A stretch of DNA of 64,000 bases from Patellaria atrata CBS 101060 (GCA_010093705.1 MU006093.1:765301-829300), one strand, 5' to 3'; shown: positions 12,449-25,718, counted from the stretch's first letter. Program-made: numbers and translations. Notes: generated from the letters alone by a model not told the origin.

Positions 12449-13237
12449 AACCGCCATCCATCCTAATTGCATTGTACGAGGTTTCTTGACGACACAAACG
12501 CTTTGGACATAGATCTTGGTCGCGGGTTCTGAAATAACGTCCCGCTTTAATCCCTCTTTGCTTCTTCTCGTCTGCGCTCTCAGAACTTCTTCACCACTAC
12601 TCGTCGCCATAACGCTTCATGCGCTTCTCCACGTCAGCAGCTGGATATAATCCTCGTGTATAATTACCCCTATCCTACACCAAAACTACAACCCCTTCAA
12701 ACAAACTCCCAAAAAAAAAATACACCGTAATCTCGCAGTCCCACCACACTCTTTCCGGATCCCGGACGAGATCCACTACTGTCTTTACCCTTAGAGCATA
12801 GTCAGGCTGGAAATGCCCAGCTGTCCTCGTTTCCACTCCTTGAACTGTGGGTTTGGTTTAGTTAGGCTACATTGATGCCGGTGGAAGTCTGTAATAATGT
12901 GGGCAATGCTCATGAGGGATGATTGTACGCTCTAACTAGTTGGAGGAGGAACTGAGATGGAAAGAGTTCACAGTGGAAAATAGCTACATAGTCAACCTAC
13001 CCTTCTGACGGCCTCACTGATCGTGCGGACGCGAGGTCTGGATGGGGAAATGGGATCAATGTTGTTCAAGAGTGTATAGTGCACGTGCGTGAGAACTTGT
13101 GTGAATCGTGATAATTCGTGTTGATTGAAATTCGTTTAACCTTCCTTCGTTCCCTTCATTTCAGATGATAACGTAAACCTTGAAATATCCCGTTGTGAAA
13201 AGATTGAGACACCTACATTCATCCCTCAGACCCTTAC
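12449..13237. other. Intergenic region between convergent genes
   Basis: This holds the 3' ends of the EDC4-like and GABA-transaminase genes. I see no coding potential beyond shadows of the flanking exon, and no repeat. A run of ten A at about 12,711-12,720 is the only simple-sequence feature. Confidence 0.5.
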
Positions 13238-14957
13238 TTACCCAACCCAGGACTTAACGATCTTCTCGACGCCCTCGAGGAGCAGATCGGCTAGAAAGAG
13301 ACGTCAGCATTTCATTCCCCAAATGACATATAACAATAGAAGAATAAACGACTCACCATGATGCCTCTGAAAAACTAACATAGGCCTCAACCTAACGGCC
13401 TTCTCCCCGGACCCACCAATATTAATCCCAACCTCCTTCGCCTTCTTGAGCACCTCATCCCTCCTCGGACTATCCCACGCGATAAACGTGCCCTTGCCCT
13501 TACCTCTCAAATTTCTAAACTCCTCCGGATACGCCTTAGCAAGCTGCTCAAGGCCATCGAACAAATAATCGCCCGTGACCCTCGTATTCTCGACCAAATC
13601 CAGTCTCCCGATCTCGTCGATGATGGCGCGGAACAGCAAAGCGCGGGCGGGATCACCCATCCAAGTGTTAAATTGGCGATACGGCTTGTTAGGCCTGAGG
13701 TCGTCACGGCCGAAGTAGTACCCCGCGGTCTGGGCCTTCTTGCTGAAGGTCACCATGTCGGGCGGGTCCTGGAGGTTCCAGTGCTCGTGGGCCCAGAACT
13801 TGCCGGTGGCACCGACGCCGGTTTGGACCTCGTCAACGATCATGAGGATGTTGTGTTTACGCGTGAGGGCGCGGATGCCGCGGAAGAAGGAGGCCGAGGC
13901 GTGGTTGTCGCCGCCTTCGGACTGGACGGGTTCGATGATGGCGGCGGCGGGCGGCTTGGGCCAGGTGAGGATGAGCTTCTCGGCTTCTTCGAGGCAGCGC
14001 TTTTCTTCGGCAGCGTTTTCTTCGGCGTGCTCTTCGAGGGGGTATTTGAGGGCGGGGAAGGGCGCTTGCGGCCAGTCGAAGGCGGGGATGTCGAGTTTGT
14101 GGATGGGTTTGCTGCGGGTCGTGCTGAGGGAGCCAAAGAGACGGCCGTGGAAGCCGGATTTGAAGGACATGATGGAGAGCTCGGGGGAGCCGGGGGATTG
14201 GTTGTGCATGGCGGAATGAGTCTCCTCGGCGGTAAAGTCGACATGGTGACCACCACGCTCATGGCTACGTTTCCAGATAAATGCGGCTTTATATGCGAGT
14301 TCGTTTGCGTCGGAGCCGGCGAGCGCAGTGAAAACTTGATTGAGTCCCTTTGGTGCCACTTTCAGGATACCAGTCTCTAGGATGTCGACCCAGTCATGTT
14401 GAGGGAAGTTTCCCAGGGCTGGACGGTTGATGATGGCGCCAACCATCTCAGGAGAGCTTGCTGCTTCAATGAGATTGTGGTTGCTGTATCCTACGGGAAT
14501 CGAAGCAATTTGGGCATAGCTATTGAGCATCGTTAGTTAACTATCCTAACTCGATTACTTTACATAGAAGTCCACTTACACATCTAACAAAACATTTCCG
14601 TCTAGGTCTGCGATACTATGCACTGTTAATGTTAATTGACCACAAAGGATTCTACAGAACTTACTAGTTGCCGATGCTCTTACGGTAGTCTGCCATCATG
14701 TTCAAGCTCCGTGTATCGAACACCTTGGAGAGACGTTGGATTGCTTCCTGACTCTTAGGTCCAGGGATCTGAGTTTTCATGATGGGTCCTTTAGGTTCAT
14801 CTGGAAAGTATGGCTCCTCTCCGCCATTGGCAGTGCTGGTGGCTGCGGCAGCCGTAGCATACTTTCTGCTCACAGGCACTGAAGTCCTCGAAGAACACAG
14901 AGTTGCCTGCCTAATAGCTGGCCGGACAATGCTTACACTTCTCATCATAGAAGCCAT
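13238..14957 (-). CDS. gatA: 4-aminobutyrate (GABA) aminotransferase, mitochondrial
   Basis: Four exons (14957-14665, 14615-14580, 14519-13357, 13290-13238) give 514 residues; lengths sum to a multiple of three and every junction has GT/AG. The 36-nt second exon restores the conserved 'YIADLDGNVLLDVYAQIAS'. The first ~35 residues are rich in R, S and A with no acid, like a mitochondrial presequence. Class III aminotransferase features follow: 'NRPALGNFP', 'GSDANELAYKAAF', 'SGFHGRLFGSLS', 'PAAAIIEPVQSEGGD', 'ILMIVDEVQTGVGATGKFWA' and the PLP lysine in 'VTFSKKAQTAGYYF' (about residue 368). The enzyme moves the amino group of GABA to 2-oxoglutarate, giving succinate semialdehyde and glutamate; it is GatA in Aspergillus and Uga1 in yeast. 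The length is normal. The part of exon 3 encoding the second half of the protein is markedly GC-rich. Confidence 0.95.
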
Positions 14958-15891
14958 GGCGAGAGGGAAAGAATAGGAAGCAAATTGGTACTTATGGAGG
15001 ACGTCACCTCTCTCCCCCGGAGATTGGTATTAGCTTCCTAATAAGATTAATTGGCTATTACAACATAATGAGTAACGGTATACCTTGGTCCAATTAGTAA
15101 TTGCAAGGTCCGCTACTAGAAATAACCCCTCTGGGAATGGATTGGAGAATAATTGTATGGTTAGAAAGGAGAGAGGGAATTGTGTTGTGGAAGGGCGAAG
15201 TGATGTTTTGCGGAAAGCCATCACCATGTCCGGCGTGAACCCCTCGGTGTCGTGACCCCTGCCATAGCTAAAGACGGTGAAAGCTCGGTGATGCTTGTTC
15301 GTGACCCCACAGTAACCTGAAGGTATGGAAAGCATTCAACACCTTCAATGGCCGCGGAGAACCGCTGCTAGACCAGATCAAGCAACCCTTTGCGATCCCA
15401 TATCTGCACCATCCAGATCACAAACACTCATCTTTGGTTCTAGGCATTTCTAGGCATTCCTCAATACAGCACCAAGAACACCACGATGCAGCTCAAATGC
15501 AGAAGAAGGATCAAGGGATCATCAACGGACTTCCGACTTGTCCAATTGTCGACCATCCACCGTACCGTTCAATTCCACTAGAGAACTAATTATGAGCACC
15601 CGCCGGGCAGAACATCTCTGAGCTAAATGTTGATAGGAAGAGGACGAAACAGTGCCTTGAAAATGAGGTACTAATACAAACCACCCTTTCCCATCAAAGA
15701 CCACCAATGGACTGAGATTCAGGAAACCACCCACTCTGTCACACCGAACCCCACAAATGCATAAGAGAAAACGCCCGCCCTAAGATTTTCCAGACGCTGT
15801 TGACGTCGGCTGCAGTTCAAGAAAATGAGGCCAGAGAGATGCAACTATGTATGACCGGTTCATAGTGAGGAAGACACCGACACCAACAACA
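14958..15891. promoter_or_regulatory. Intergenic region between GABA transaminase and SET2
   Basis: This contains the promoter of the GABA transaminase gene (right of 14,957) and the 3' flank of SET2. Both genes are on the minus strand. Short open frames exist on the minus strand (15,030-15,335 and 15,522-15,734), but neither shows a domain or splicing pattern I can support. Confidence 0.4.
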
Positions 15892-18800
15892 CTACTGCCC
15901 CGAGATTTCCTGGACGCTCTTTTGCTCCATCCTCAAGCGCTCGAGTTCCTTGTCTTTACGCCGTAGAGCTTCATCATGCTCAGAGGATCCGTTAGTAGGA
16001 GGTGTTGCGAGTTGCATAGGACTTGGATGCTCGCTCAACTCCGCATTGTTCCGCGATAGGTCAACAACATACTTCGACCCATCCGTACCATGCTCGTTAT
16101 AACTTTCTGTCATTCCGTCGTCCACCGTCATCTCGTCCGTATCGAATGTGTTCATATCACCGTCTTCAGGCCTGCCTTCTGTAGGCGGAGGGGGCGGTGG
16201 TGGAGGTGGGGGTGTGTCCATCCTCGACTTCTTTGGTGAGCTCATATCTTCATCCCCAAGAGAGCTTTCACCGTTTGCGTCTTCGTATTCACGCTTACGT
16301 TTGAGATCCGGGGATCCCGTTGGCGATGTTCCGTTCTTGGTCGGAGATTCCTCATCGTCGGAAATCTCGTTCATCATGTCGTCATCAGAGTCGGCCTTGG
16401 CCTTCTCATCATCTTCCTCAGGAGCCTTTACCACCTCTGATGCTTTAGGTGTAGAACTACTGATTTCTCCTTTGGCCTTTTCTGCCGCCTTCTTCTTCTC
16501 TGCTTCCTTGCGTAGTCCTTTCAGACATTCATCAAAATAGCCTCTGACGTATTTCTTGAGGGCTTTAAGACCCTTCTCGTGCATCTTAGTAGGATCATCC
16601 ACACGTTTGTTCTTGTAATCAGACTCAACCATCTTTTTAGTGATCTAGAAGAAAGAGACTTTAGCATCTGACAATGCCGCCAATGGGGTATTCACTTACC
16701 TTCTTCGCAAACTTCTTGAGATCGTCTTTGGGCATCTTGTTGTTGTATTTGTCCATTATGGGTTTGATATGGGTGAAAAGCTACATATCACATATCAGAA
16801 TAGTGATATCAAATAATATGGATCAAACATACCGTATTCTCGTACAGCTTCTTTTGCTTCTCTTCGGGGAATGACCGCCATTTCTCCTTACCCTGTTTCT
16901 TTTCTAGTTTAGGTTCTGTTGACTGCGGTGTTGCTGAAGCCGATGGTTTATCCTTAGGCGTCTGAGACTCCGTAATGCTCTTGATGATGTCTTGGAGTTT
17001 CTGCTCGTTAGTTTTGGCCTTTGGCGGAGGCGGGGGAGGTTGGCTGGCTGGCATTGTCGGACGGGTCCAGGTTACCTGGTTGTTTCCGCTATAATAGTAG
17101 GTTTGTCCATTGGATTGAGCTGCAAACCAACCCGGAGGTAGTGGTTGTTGAAAAGGCGGCCGTCGGAAGGGAGGTCGAGGGCCATTGAAGAAATTTGGGT
17201 TCCGTTGTGGCATACTACTCCGTGGTCCAGCTGGCGCTGCAGGTCCTCGGGGTGCATCAACGGATCGTGAACGGGAACGTGTTCTAGATTTTGAACGATC
17301 CCTGGGGCGAACTTCACGGCGTTCAAACCGGTCTGTCGCAGCTGCTACGTTGGGATCCCGTTTGACACGAGGAATTCGATAACCAATTTCAAGTTTACTC
17401 CAAATCTCTAACAACGTAGATGCCTTTCCTTCGACCTTTTCATCGCCACAGGTCTTGAGTTTCTCTACGGTTTCTTCAATCTTGGAATCTTGAATCTTGT
17501 TCCGAGTAATCCTTGGTAAGCTGTCCAGGATATCCAAAACCTGCGAGACAACATTGTAGTCCTCAATCCACGTATTTAGAGTTGTCTTTAAGATCTGGTA
17601 GCCGTGCATCTTCACTACCCGGTTGCGCACCCGTTCATCGTCTGCACGCTGTATCCGATTGAGCAGTTTGACTGCAATCCATTTCTCCCTGCATTGCATA
17701 AGGGTTGCCATAACTTTAGTGACACTACCCTCATCCAAGGACTTGGGCTGCACATTGTTGACATACTCCTCATCATCTTCACCTGTCTTCCTCTTACGGG
17801 GTTTCTTGGCAACAGCAATGTCCCAACCATCACCATCGTCAATACCCAGAGCTTCGATAGTTGCATGCGAAAGTTTAGTGGCACGATCAGTCTGTGTCTT
17901 TCCACCAATGAATCCAGTGCAGTTTGGTTCGCCGCAATAACATGGCTGTGGGTCTGCACCGTATCGATCGACGTTGTAGTTGAAAACGAGCTCCTCTCCA
18001 GCTTTGACGTTCCGCTCGGCAAAGATGCCCATCCGCAGTTTGTCCCCTACCACCCACTTGTCCACATAACAATTGGGATTGCATGAGTGATTGCAGAAGC
18101 GTCCTAGGTTGCCCTTCTTAGTTGCATCAACAAACTCGCCTTTACTGAGCGACATGAAATAAAAGTGCTTGATCCCCTCCTCATCATACTGGCGCATTCG
18201 TCGGTGGAACGTGTTCTCGTTGATCACCTCGCCAATATACTCAAAGATAAAATCATTCGCGCGTAGAGGAGTGTTAGCTCGTAGACCATAACCTTTCTTT
18301 TCAGTTTTGATGACCGTGACATCTGCGTATTGCTTGCGTTGGAATCGCTGGTTGAGACAGTCCGTACCACAAGTGCAATCCCCGATACACTCCATTTTGG
18401 TCGCTCGATTGATACAATCGGAATCTTCGCCGCACGCATTGTTGCTCTTCGTGATTGGATCTAAAAGGTATCAGTAAGAGATGGATCAATTTACGTCGTT
18501 GCAAAAACTTACCCCATTCCTCAGCACAGTCACATTCGAGAGCATGGTCGGTAGTCCCTAAATACTTAGCTGCATAACTACAATCGTCAATGACCTGAAA
18601 GCTCCTTGTTGCCTCAGGAGTGCTATCCGGAAGATCAAGAAACAAAGGCGGAGTCCTAGACATGACCTTATGAGAAGACGCGCGCGATAATTTTGGCGCT
18701 TTTCCAGGCTCCAATTTCACCATTATGTCTCCACCGATGACCTCTTCCGTGTTGTCGATCGGGGACGGTGTAGCACATTCTAACTTGATCGGAGAGTGAG

Positions 18801-18990
18801 ATGAAGATTTTACTTTCAACTTCGACGGTGAGGTTACGTTGTTGGGAGCGTTGGAGCGCGCTTTCTCAAGTTGCGAACGCTGGGTGGTGACCGCACCTGC
18901 CCCATCTTCCGATGTATCCGCCTCAATCTTCATTTCGCGAACCTCTATTTCAAGTTGCGCGGACTTCTCCTCCCGCTCATTATCGGACAT
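15892..18990 (-). CDS. SET2: Histone H3 lysine-36 methyltransferase Set2
   Basis: Four exons (18990-18513, 18460-16833, 16780-16700, 16644-15892) total 2,940 nt, 979 residues, with canonical 52-55 nt introns. Domains in order: an acidic/serine-rich N-terminus; AWS (about 150-205, cysteines in 'ECDCAEEWD' and '[18 protein letters not shown]'); SET (about 205-325, '[20 protein letters not shown]', '[15 protein letters not shown]', '[14 protein letters not shown]'); post-SET (about 325-341, '[14 protein letters not shown]'); a helical region; a WW domain near 606 ('[17 protein letters not shown]'); and the SRI domain from about 700 ('[20 protein letters not shown]'). SRI binds the phosphorylated C-terminal repeat of RNA polymerase II, so the enzyme methylates H3K36 during elongation. 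The C-terminus has a run of prolines and serine/acid-rich stretches. Catalytic NHSC and the zinc cysteines are intact. Confidence 0.95.
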
Positions 18991-21900
18991 AGCGATGTAT
19001 TGTTGCTCTACGATATGCCTAGTACGGTGATTGAGCCTTGCGGAGGGAGTTGTAGAAGAGAAGCGTGAGAAACTAAGCGACTGAGGTTATGTGTTTGCAC
19101 CCAGACAGCATGACCTTTACAGAGTAAGCACAGGTTTCGCCGCTCGACCTCGGGCGCGCAGAAAATATCGTAATCGCAATAAAAATGTCTTCAACGGCTG
19201 TAGACTCTAGATCTTGCTAATATGGTGAGCTACGTGTGTTGTCGTCGGCTGAGATTTGCAGGATTCGGTCGACGTTGTTCAGTAGGTCGTGTCCCTCTGC
19301 TCGGTGCGCAAGAAGAGACAGAGTACTGCTGTAGAAGGACTTGGAGTATGGCCGCTTTGGCAATCGAGTTTGAGCTGTCTCACTCCGCGAGGAAAGGGTG
19401 GATGTTGGAAGGGAGGTAATGGGAGTAGAAGGTATGTGGATCATAAAGGGTTCGCGTCTAGGTACAAGCCCGTCATTGCTTCACCAGTCCAGCTAGATTA
19501 TTCAAGAAAACCCCGTACTATAACCGATCTAAAGAGAATCGCAAAGTTGAAGGTGAATTAGGTTAAGAGAATGTGCATACCAAAAGGTGACAAAAGATGA
19601 GGCTCTTTGACCCGGTCCGAATCTTGAGATACAAGCCGACATCCATGCTTACCTTAAGTTCGCTTCGCCTGACAAGAAAGATCTACCTGTCAAAGACCTT
19701 GGACCTCCCCTCTCACCTTTTAAACTTTACAATCGCAACAATGCAGCCTACTTGTGCAGCAATTCAGTACAACAATTTCCCGAAGCATAATTGAGTCCAT
19801 TGCTCCATCCTCTATTTGGGTATAAGAAGGCAAGGGAGGACTTTTTGGCTTAAGACCCGAAGAGGCACGAAAGGCCCCTATCCTAACAGAGCCTCGGTTA
19901 GCCCTATTCCAGATCAGACCAATCTCGGTCGGGTATCCGTATAAAAGAAAGAAGAGCCACGAAGTACTTGAACAGGTCATGAATACAATGTTTCAACACA
20001 AGATAAGGAAAAGCTGTAGCAATAGTTACCGTAAAGTCACGATGGGGATATTATCCCACTTTTTAGGTGGAGTCCTTCACTCTCTCCTTTCTGGCCGGAT
20101 GCACTATCTAAGATAGTGAATGCGTAGGTTCTTCATTCACGATGTCCATTGTAGTTTTGGAGCCTGGCGATTGAAGCGAGTATGAGTAGACAAAACTACT
20201 TTTGGAGAAAAATCAGTCAGCAAGCATCCATATCCCCCCAACACCAAGATCCGGTACGTCTTGTAGTTTCCGCGTTCAACGACTTAGGATGCCCGCAGGA
20301 ACGAAACGGTAGGTGGGCAATCGTACCAAAGTATTATCATAATCAAGATCCGGCAAAGAATCAAAATATGATAAAGGAATGAAGCCCAGATTTCTCGACA
20401 GGTAATTCAATTACTATCTAATGCAATTCTGGCACAACACTAGGGAGACGTAGGATAACTCATGCATTTGAAACACTTTTCGATTCGCTGGAGTGGCCAC
20501 AAATCTGTTAGGCGTACCCTTAAGCCCGTACATGCATACAGCTGCGGGGGCTGGAAAGTCAGCGGTCTTCTTGGTCCTACTGACCAGTTAACTGGGTCAT
20601 TATTTGCTATATGTTTTGAGAAACTGGGAGCATGAAAGACCCACTGCGGCAACATTGACTGTAAGATATAGAAATGCTCACCTGACATAAATCGAGGTAA
20701 TAGTTGTGGCGCCAGAAATACTGATGCATCAATGCGCTAACTTAAAGCAATCAGATTCCCCGAAGACGAGCTTTCGATATCCATTCAAGCTGATGTCTCA
20801 ATCAATGTATGGGATAAGTCCTCTATACTTGATAAGGTCAGGTGGAAAGACTTTGGATGTTTTTCATGAACGTGAAAAATTCACCAGATCCCTGGCCATA
20901 TGGTAACTGGATTAAGCCGTTAATCGTATTGTATATGAGAAGTAGTGTAAACAGTCGTGGGTCTAAAATCGGTGAGCTAATTGATGAGAACATTCTTAAG
21001 CGCGCTGTATATTAGAACGGGATTGTTAGGAGAAGAACCAAGGATTTAGATATTGCACCAATGTAGCTGTCTTAGAAAAAGTCCGGTGAGAGCTTGAGCC
21101 TTGAGCCGTTCGTAGTTGGATGAGGTGATGCAGGTTAATCTGGAAAATGTTCGGTATATAGCGTTCTGCATCTTATTTTCGATACATTTCAACCAAGCGC
21201 CGACTGTACTTTTACCATAGTTTTCTTCCCGCAGCGCCATAAAGATCAACGTAAAGCGTGGAGCCATGAACAATATACGTAGAATTGAGGGACGTCAACC
21301 GGGTTGAAGGGTAGAGTGGCATAAAGACTTCCATGGCAATTGCAGAAAATGTCAAAGGGTTATTCAGTCGCCGAAGAAGCGCCTTTGAAGCCCAATAGAC
21401 CAAGTTGACCAACAGGCGTGATGCTGACCAGGCGCGTAGACGCTGCAGTCGGACAAATCCTACAAGACTAGTCCAAACGGAAAATACGATGACCAAATGT
21501 ACTTTTTCTAGTTTTCTGATTTCCAAGAGAAATAGTTGGACTTGCTCGAATTATTGTCGAGGTTAAGGTTAAGAGAGGCGATGCCATTGGTGCCACGTCG
21601 ATTTCTGAGGGAAAAATCCCACGAAGTTGAAAAATCGGTCTTCAAACACGTCGTCTCTCGGACAGATGGCCGTTTTACTCGATGTATATAAAGCTGTAAA
21701 GGATTAGACTTTGGCAGGAAACATTTTGAAATCGAAAATCCGTTGGGCACGAAGCATTGAGATTCTTCGAGACGGATCGCCCATGCAGGGCCTTGTACAG
21801 TACATTGTGTCTGCGACGAACCCGAAGGAAGAAGCTGGTGCTAAACCGTGCAGCAGCTCGAACGCGATGTTGTGAAAAGTGAATGCGCGCAACCAATGGT

Positions 21901-23266
21901 TATGGATCAGATGACAGTTAACAGCCTATGTTGGTTGTATCCATTCTAAGCATGAAAATATAGCGAATGTAAGCATTAGGCGGGTCGGACGAAGGCTTGG
22001 TGGTAAAAAGACACAAAGATAGGCTAGACATGGTGTGTTTAGGTTTTTGGTACTGCACAGTTACAGTAACCTGTACGTAGACGCTGCTGATGCTGCAGAA
22101 CAGCCAGGTCTGCGACAACTCAAAAACGAAAGCGCCAGAGCGCGTGAAAAGAGCAGGGCAGCGACAAGACCGGCAAAAGCTGGAGCCAGCTGGACAGGGA
22201 ACCCCAAGGCGTCAACAGATCAAACGTGCCGAGCTCCTTGCGAATTGTTTCTGATGAACTCTGAAGCCTTTTTTTGATGCTCTTCGTTTTCTCGAAAATC
22301 AGATCTCTCCGGGGAGGGCGCTTGTGCTTATTGGGCGGAAGCGTTTTATTTTCGCCTTGCGCCATCCCGCGCCTGCCAAACCTGGGCCGTTGCGGGAAAA
22401 GAAAAACAAGCCCGACAAGCCCGACAAATGGAAGCCGCAACCTAAGACCCAAATACGCAAAGAAAAGCAAAAGTACGCACCTTCCCTACCCCCCCTACCC
22501 CCCCTTATATCCCCCCATAAGTTTTTCTTTCACTTCCCCTCTCCATCTACCCACCCCCCTGAATACCCCCCCTCCCCTTGTCCCTTGGATTTTCCGATGA
22601 CCCAGTCGGGTTGTCCCACGAAACTTCAACACCAAGAAAATACTTTGGACTACTGAAAGCGGTTCTGTATAAAGAATAAAATGTCTGCAGATGATGCAGG
22701 GGTATTAAAGAGTATCTTGATAGGTTGATCCGTCAGGAATAATAGGACCAGGCGACACCCAGGTGCCCATGGTCCTTTCGTAGCCGCCATAGTTGTTTAT
22801 CTTCCTTTTCTCTCATTAAAACGCGACAAGAGACTAGTATCTGCACGACATCGGACGTGCAGCTTCTTCTCCCTTAAGGTTGCATGTCCATGTAATTTCC
22901 AGCTCCCAATTGTTCCAAAGGACCCAAAACTCTTTGTACCTCTTGTCTCTTTTCCTCTCACCAGCCTCATGTAACTCGCCTCCAGCTACGAACCTCTGCC
23001 CGTCGGCATGAGCACGCGCGCTGACCTGGTCTTCTTTTTTGTTAACCACATTCGTTTATAACTTTTCATCTCGCACCCACTTTCTTTTCGAATCTCTTTC
23101 TCTGTCACCGGTTCCCGCGCGTCGGGCGTATCGCGCGCATATGCTTCTCGGAATCCCTTGTGACCAGTTCCCTTACTTGTTACGTCTGGCTGCATTTGCC
23201 CTATATTGAAATTCGTTGAGACCTTCGCTTTATCGTTTTCTTTCTGTGCAACAATCTTGTGATAAG
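18991..23266. other. 4.3 kb interval with no recognisable gene
   Basis: The ends serve as the promoters of SET2 (left) and the AT-hook gene (right). Between them are only short frames (for example 19,217-19,444, 21,212-21,526 and 21,675-21,896, all minus strand) that show no known domain and do not join by splicing into anything I recognise. There is no clear RIP-like AT enrichment. C-rich tracts lie at 22,489-22,578. A long non-coding transcript, a poorly conserved small gene or a worn-down insertion are all possible. Confidence 0.4.
22489..22578. promoter_or_regulatory. C-rich tracts with G-quadruplex potential on the minus strand
   Basis: The plus strand carries runs of C at 22489-22495 (7), 22498-22504 (7), 22511-22516 (6), 22536-22539 (4), 22554-22559 (6), 22566-22572 (7) and 22575-22578 (4). 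On the minus strand these are G runs close enough to form quadruplexes. The tract lies about 700 nt upstream of the AT-hook gene. Function is inferred from base pattern only. Confidence 0.35.
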
Positions 23267-24384
23267 ATGGACTCTCCCCGGGAGCCACCTTGGTTGGAGC
23301 ATGAAAAGGTACGTAGCTATTTCGCCTCACGGCTTTCTTCCCAGATCGGACCGCACTCTGATATCAACATAGGTCTATTTGTTCGCAGAAATAATAAAGG
23401 CCGCCGGCGTTCCATCACATACACTATATCAAATCATACGGGACGCCGGTATCCAACCCAGGTGGGTGGATATTCCTCTCCCACACGGTACGTCCTCTTT
23501 CCGAGTTTATTTTCAACTTACTACGGTGGACATTTCACTTACACCATCGCCTTGTTATCTCTCCCTTAAGGATACGAAAGGAGAGCTGATTATGTTATAC
23601 AGGGCGATCATTAAGATCCAGCCAGACCTTTTACGAGAATTATGGTACCCCTCCAAGTATACCCGTTTCTTATCCTCCTTCCGGCCCGGCTTCCCAAATC
23701 TATCACTACCCACCGCCCGAAATTCCGAGGAAACGACCTTTGACTCAGGAAACCACTCTCACACCTGCTGGGCGTATGCTCCAGCCTCGACCACCTCACA
23801 CATACCCAACAGATCCATCCGGTGGACCAACTTTTCTCGCTAGTCCGACAGGTGAACCTTCAAATAAAAAGAAACGAGGGCGTCCAACGAAAGTGGAACT
23901 GCAGAAACGAATTGACGAGGCAGCACGCCGGGGAGAAGTCTATCCACCTCCAAAAACACAAAAAGCACGCCCCTCGAGCATACATCTTCCCTCGACCGCT
24001 GAAAGCTTAACACCTACAACACCTGGATTTGCACCTGTAGCGATGATGGCACCACCACCTCAATCACATCCAGGGACTCCATTAAGTCCGGCAGCTCCCT
24101 CGCGGACTCACTCGATTGGGCAGCGATCAGAAATGGGAGAATCCAGATGGGAACACGAACAAGGCCGTCAATTACAGGAACCTTTACCTAGGCCGCCATC
24201 GATATTAGAGGATCCACAAAAGCAACCTACCAACCAAAATCCCGCTGAAGCATCTCGGACAGCTGCAGAACCAACCAGAAGACCACCGCAAGAAGTACCG
24301 AGGCCACCGAATGAAGAGCAGAGGCAGCAAAGAACTACACCACACTCGTTTAAAGAGACAGTTGGCATTCAAGGCGTTCCTTAA
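23267..24384 (+). CDS. AT-hook protein with a conserved fungal N-terminal domain
   Basis: Three exons (23267-23308, 23373-23487, 23603-24384) sum to 939 nt, 312 residues, and their joins rebuild a domain I know only as a fungal conserved one: 'MDSPREPPWLEHEKVYLFAE', then 'KAAGVPSHTLYQIIRDAGIQ', 'PRWVDIPLPHGRSLRSSQTF'. The intron choice is decided by this: only the acceptor at 23371-23372 keeps the frame. The middle has an AT-hook, 'KKKRGRPTK' (about residue 142), that would bind the minor groove of AT-rich DNA. The rest is proline/glutamine/threonine-rich and looks disordered. The likely role is a chromatin-associated or regulatory nuclear protein; no partner can be named. The second intron is long (115 nt) by local standards. 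Confidence 0.8.
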
Positions 24385-25718
24385 CAATACACGAATTTAA
24401 AAAACGGCACGAAGGGCGGCAACTTGTGATTTTCCAAGCATTACGACGACCTTATGATGATACATGGCATGTTACCACGCGGAAGTGCATCTACGACCGT
24501 ACTCCAACATATCACTTCATATTTTTATGTCTATTTCGCTTTTTTTTTTCCCTTCTCATTTAATGGCGGAGGTAATATTCTTTTACACGCTTAGTTCCAG
24601 ACAAATGACTCTCACCGAATCTAATGTCTTAACCCATTTATGATGACCTTCAAAAATTTCAGTCTCTACTCTCCTACCATGTCCTCTTCTCATATGTATT
24701 ATATAACGCCTTTGACGTTTACGACGCGCCCCATCCGACGCATCTTTACAGACACGCTTTTTTTTTTCCTTCTGCTCATATCCATTCCTTAGATTTTCGT
24801 CTGTAGAGATTTTATCTCTTTCACTGCTTGCAAAAGCGCATGTACTTTGATAAAATGTTGGATTCCATACGTACGTCGTTACGGTATTGTCCTCGTTCCA
24901 GAGAGGATCTGCGTTTGGCTTGATCTTGGCTATTGTTTTTTCGATCTGCTATAGATAACAGCCGTGTTAAGTCTAGGTTGATCGACGAATATTGGTCAAT
25001 CGATCGAACATCGAAACCTTATATCAACGGCACTTCTTCTGGTCAACATTGACTGCGGCAAACAATCGACTGTTAGGTAGAGGAATGCATGATTTACATT
25101 TGATATGGTGTTATTTTATGGTGTTACACTCTTGCGAGAACATGTAACTGAGCTGCAGGTTCAACCATCGTTTATGTCAGCGTCCAACAACTTTCTATCT
25201 CAATTGAAAGTTGCTATGCAATGCACGATAAGGCTATTAGTTACAGGTCATCGCCACATGATACTTCTGACTTATTGTTTACCAGTCTCCACCTCCCTCC
25301 CGCGACCTTCGCAAGTAATACTCATTGGAACAAGAACGGTTTTCATATGGAACAGTTTCACATTCTAGAATATTTCTCGTGGATTTGTCTTACTAGAGTG
25401 TTCGTTCAAACACTGCATGGTGTATGTTTGTTTGAAGAGGAAGAGAGCCTTTACTTAGACGGAAGGAATCATTATCTCAGGGAACGTCGACGCTTAGATT
25501 AAGGAAGACTTTTGCTTTTCCCAAAGTGAGGTATTCTCACTAATACTAACACAATATTGCTGATACAGGTACAGCACATACAGTTAAGAAACCAAGTGCA
25601 AACGATCAATCCGAACCAACCTCCTTACACGAATATTTTTTTTTATCAAAGGAACACAGATCAATTGGACCTCATTTCAAACCGTTCCCCTCCGCGATAA
25701 TTCGTAGACTTCAATAAT
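24385..25718. other. Intergenic region between convergent genes
   Basis: This is the 3' flank of the AT-hook gene (+) and of the small secreted protein gene (-). Several T runs occur (about 24,540-24,549, 24,758-24,767 and 25,638-25,645). Frames on the plus strand at 25,105-25,502 show no recognisable protein. No repeat was found. Confidence 0.4.

Noticed and set aside
13673-14380. Long plus-strand frame of 235 residues opposite the GABA transaminase gene
   Set aside because: Its glycine/valine-rich sequence is the antisense shadow of a GC-rich coding exon. The minus-strand reading has all the aminotransferase motifs.
20700-20906. Frame with 'APEIL', like a protein-kinase motif
   Set aside because: Only this short match is present; no other kinase motif lies upstream or downstream in any frame.
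23040-23240. Possible CRISPR or tRNA-like structures in the AT-hook promoter and other gaps
   Set aside because: No regularly spaced identical repeats occur, which is expected in a fungal nuclear genome, and I could fold no cloverleaf with conserved tRNA boxes anywhere in the window.
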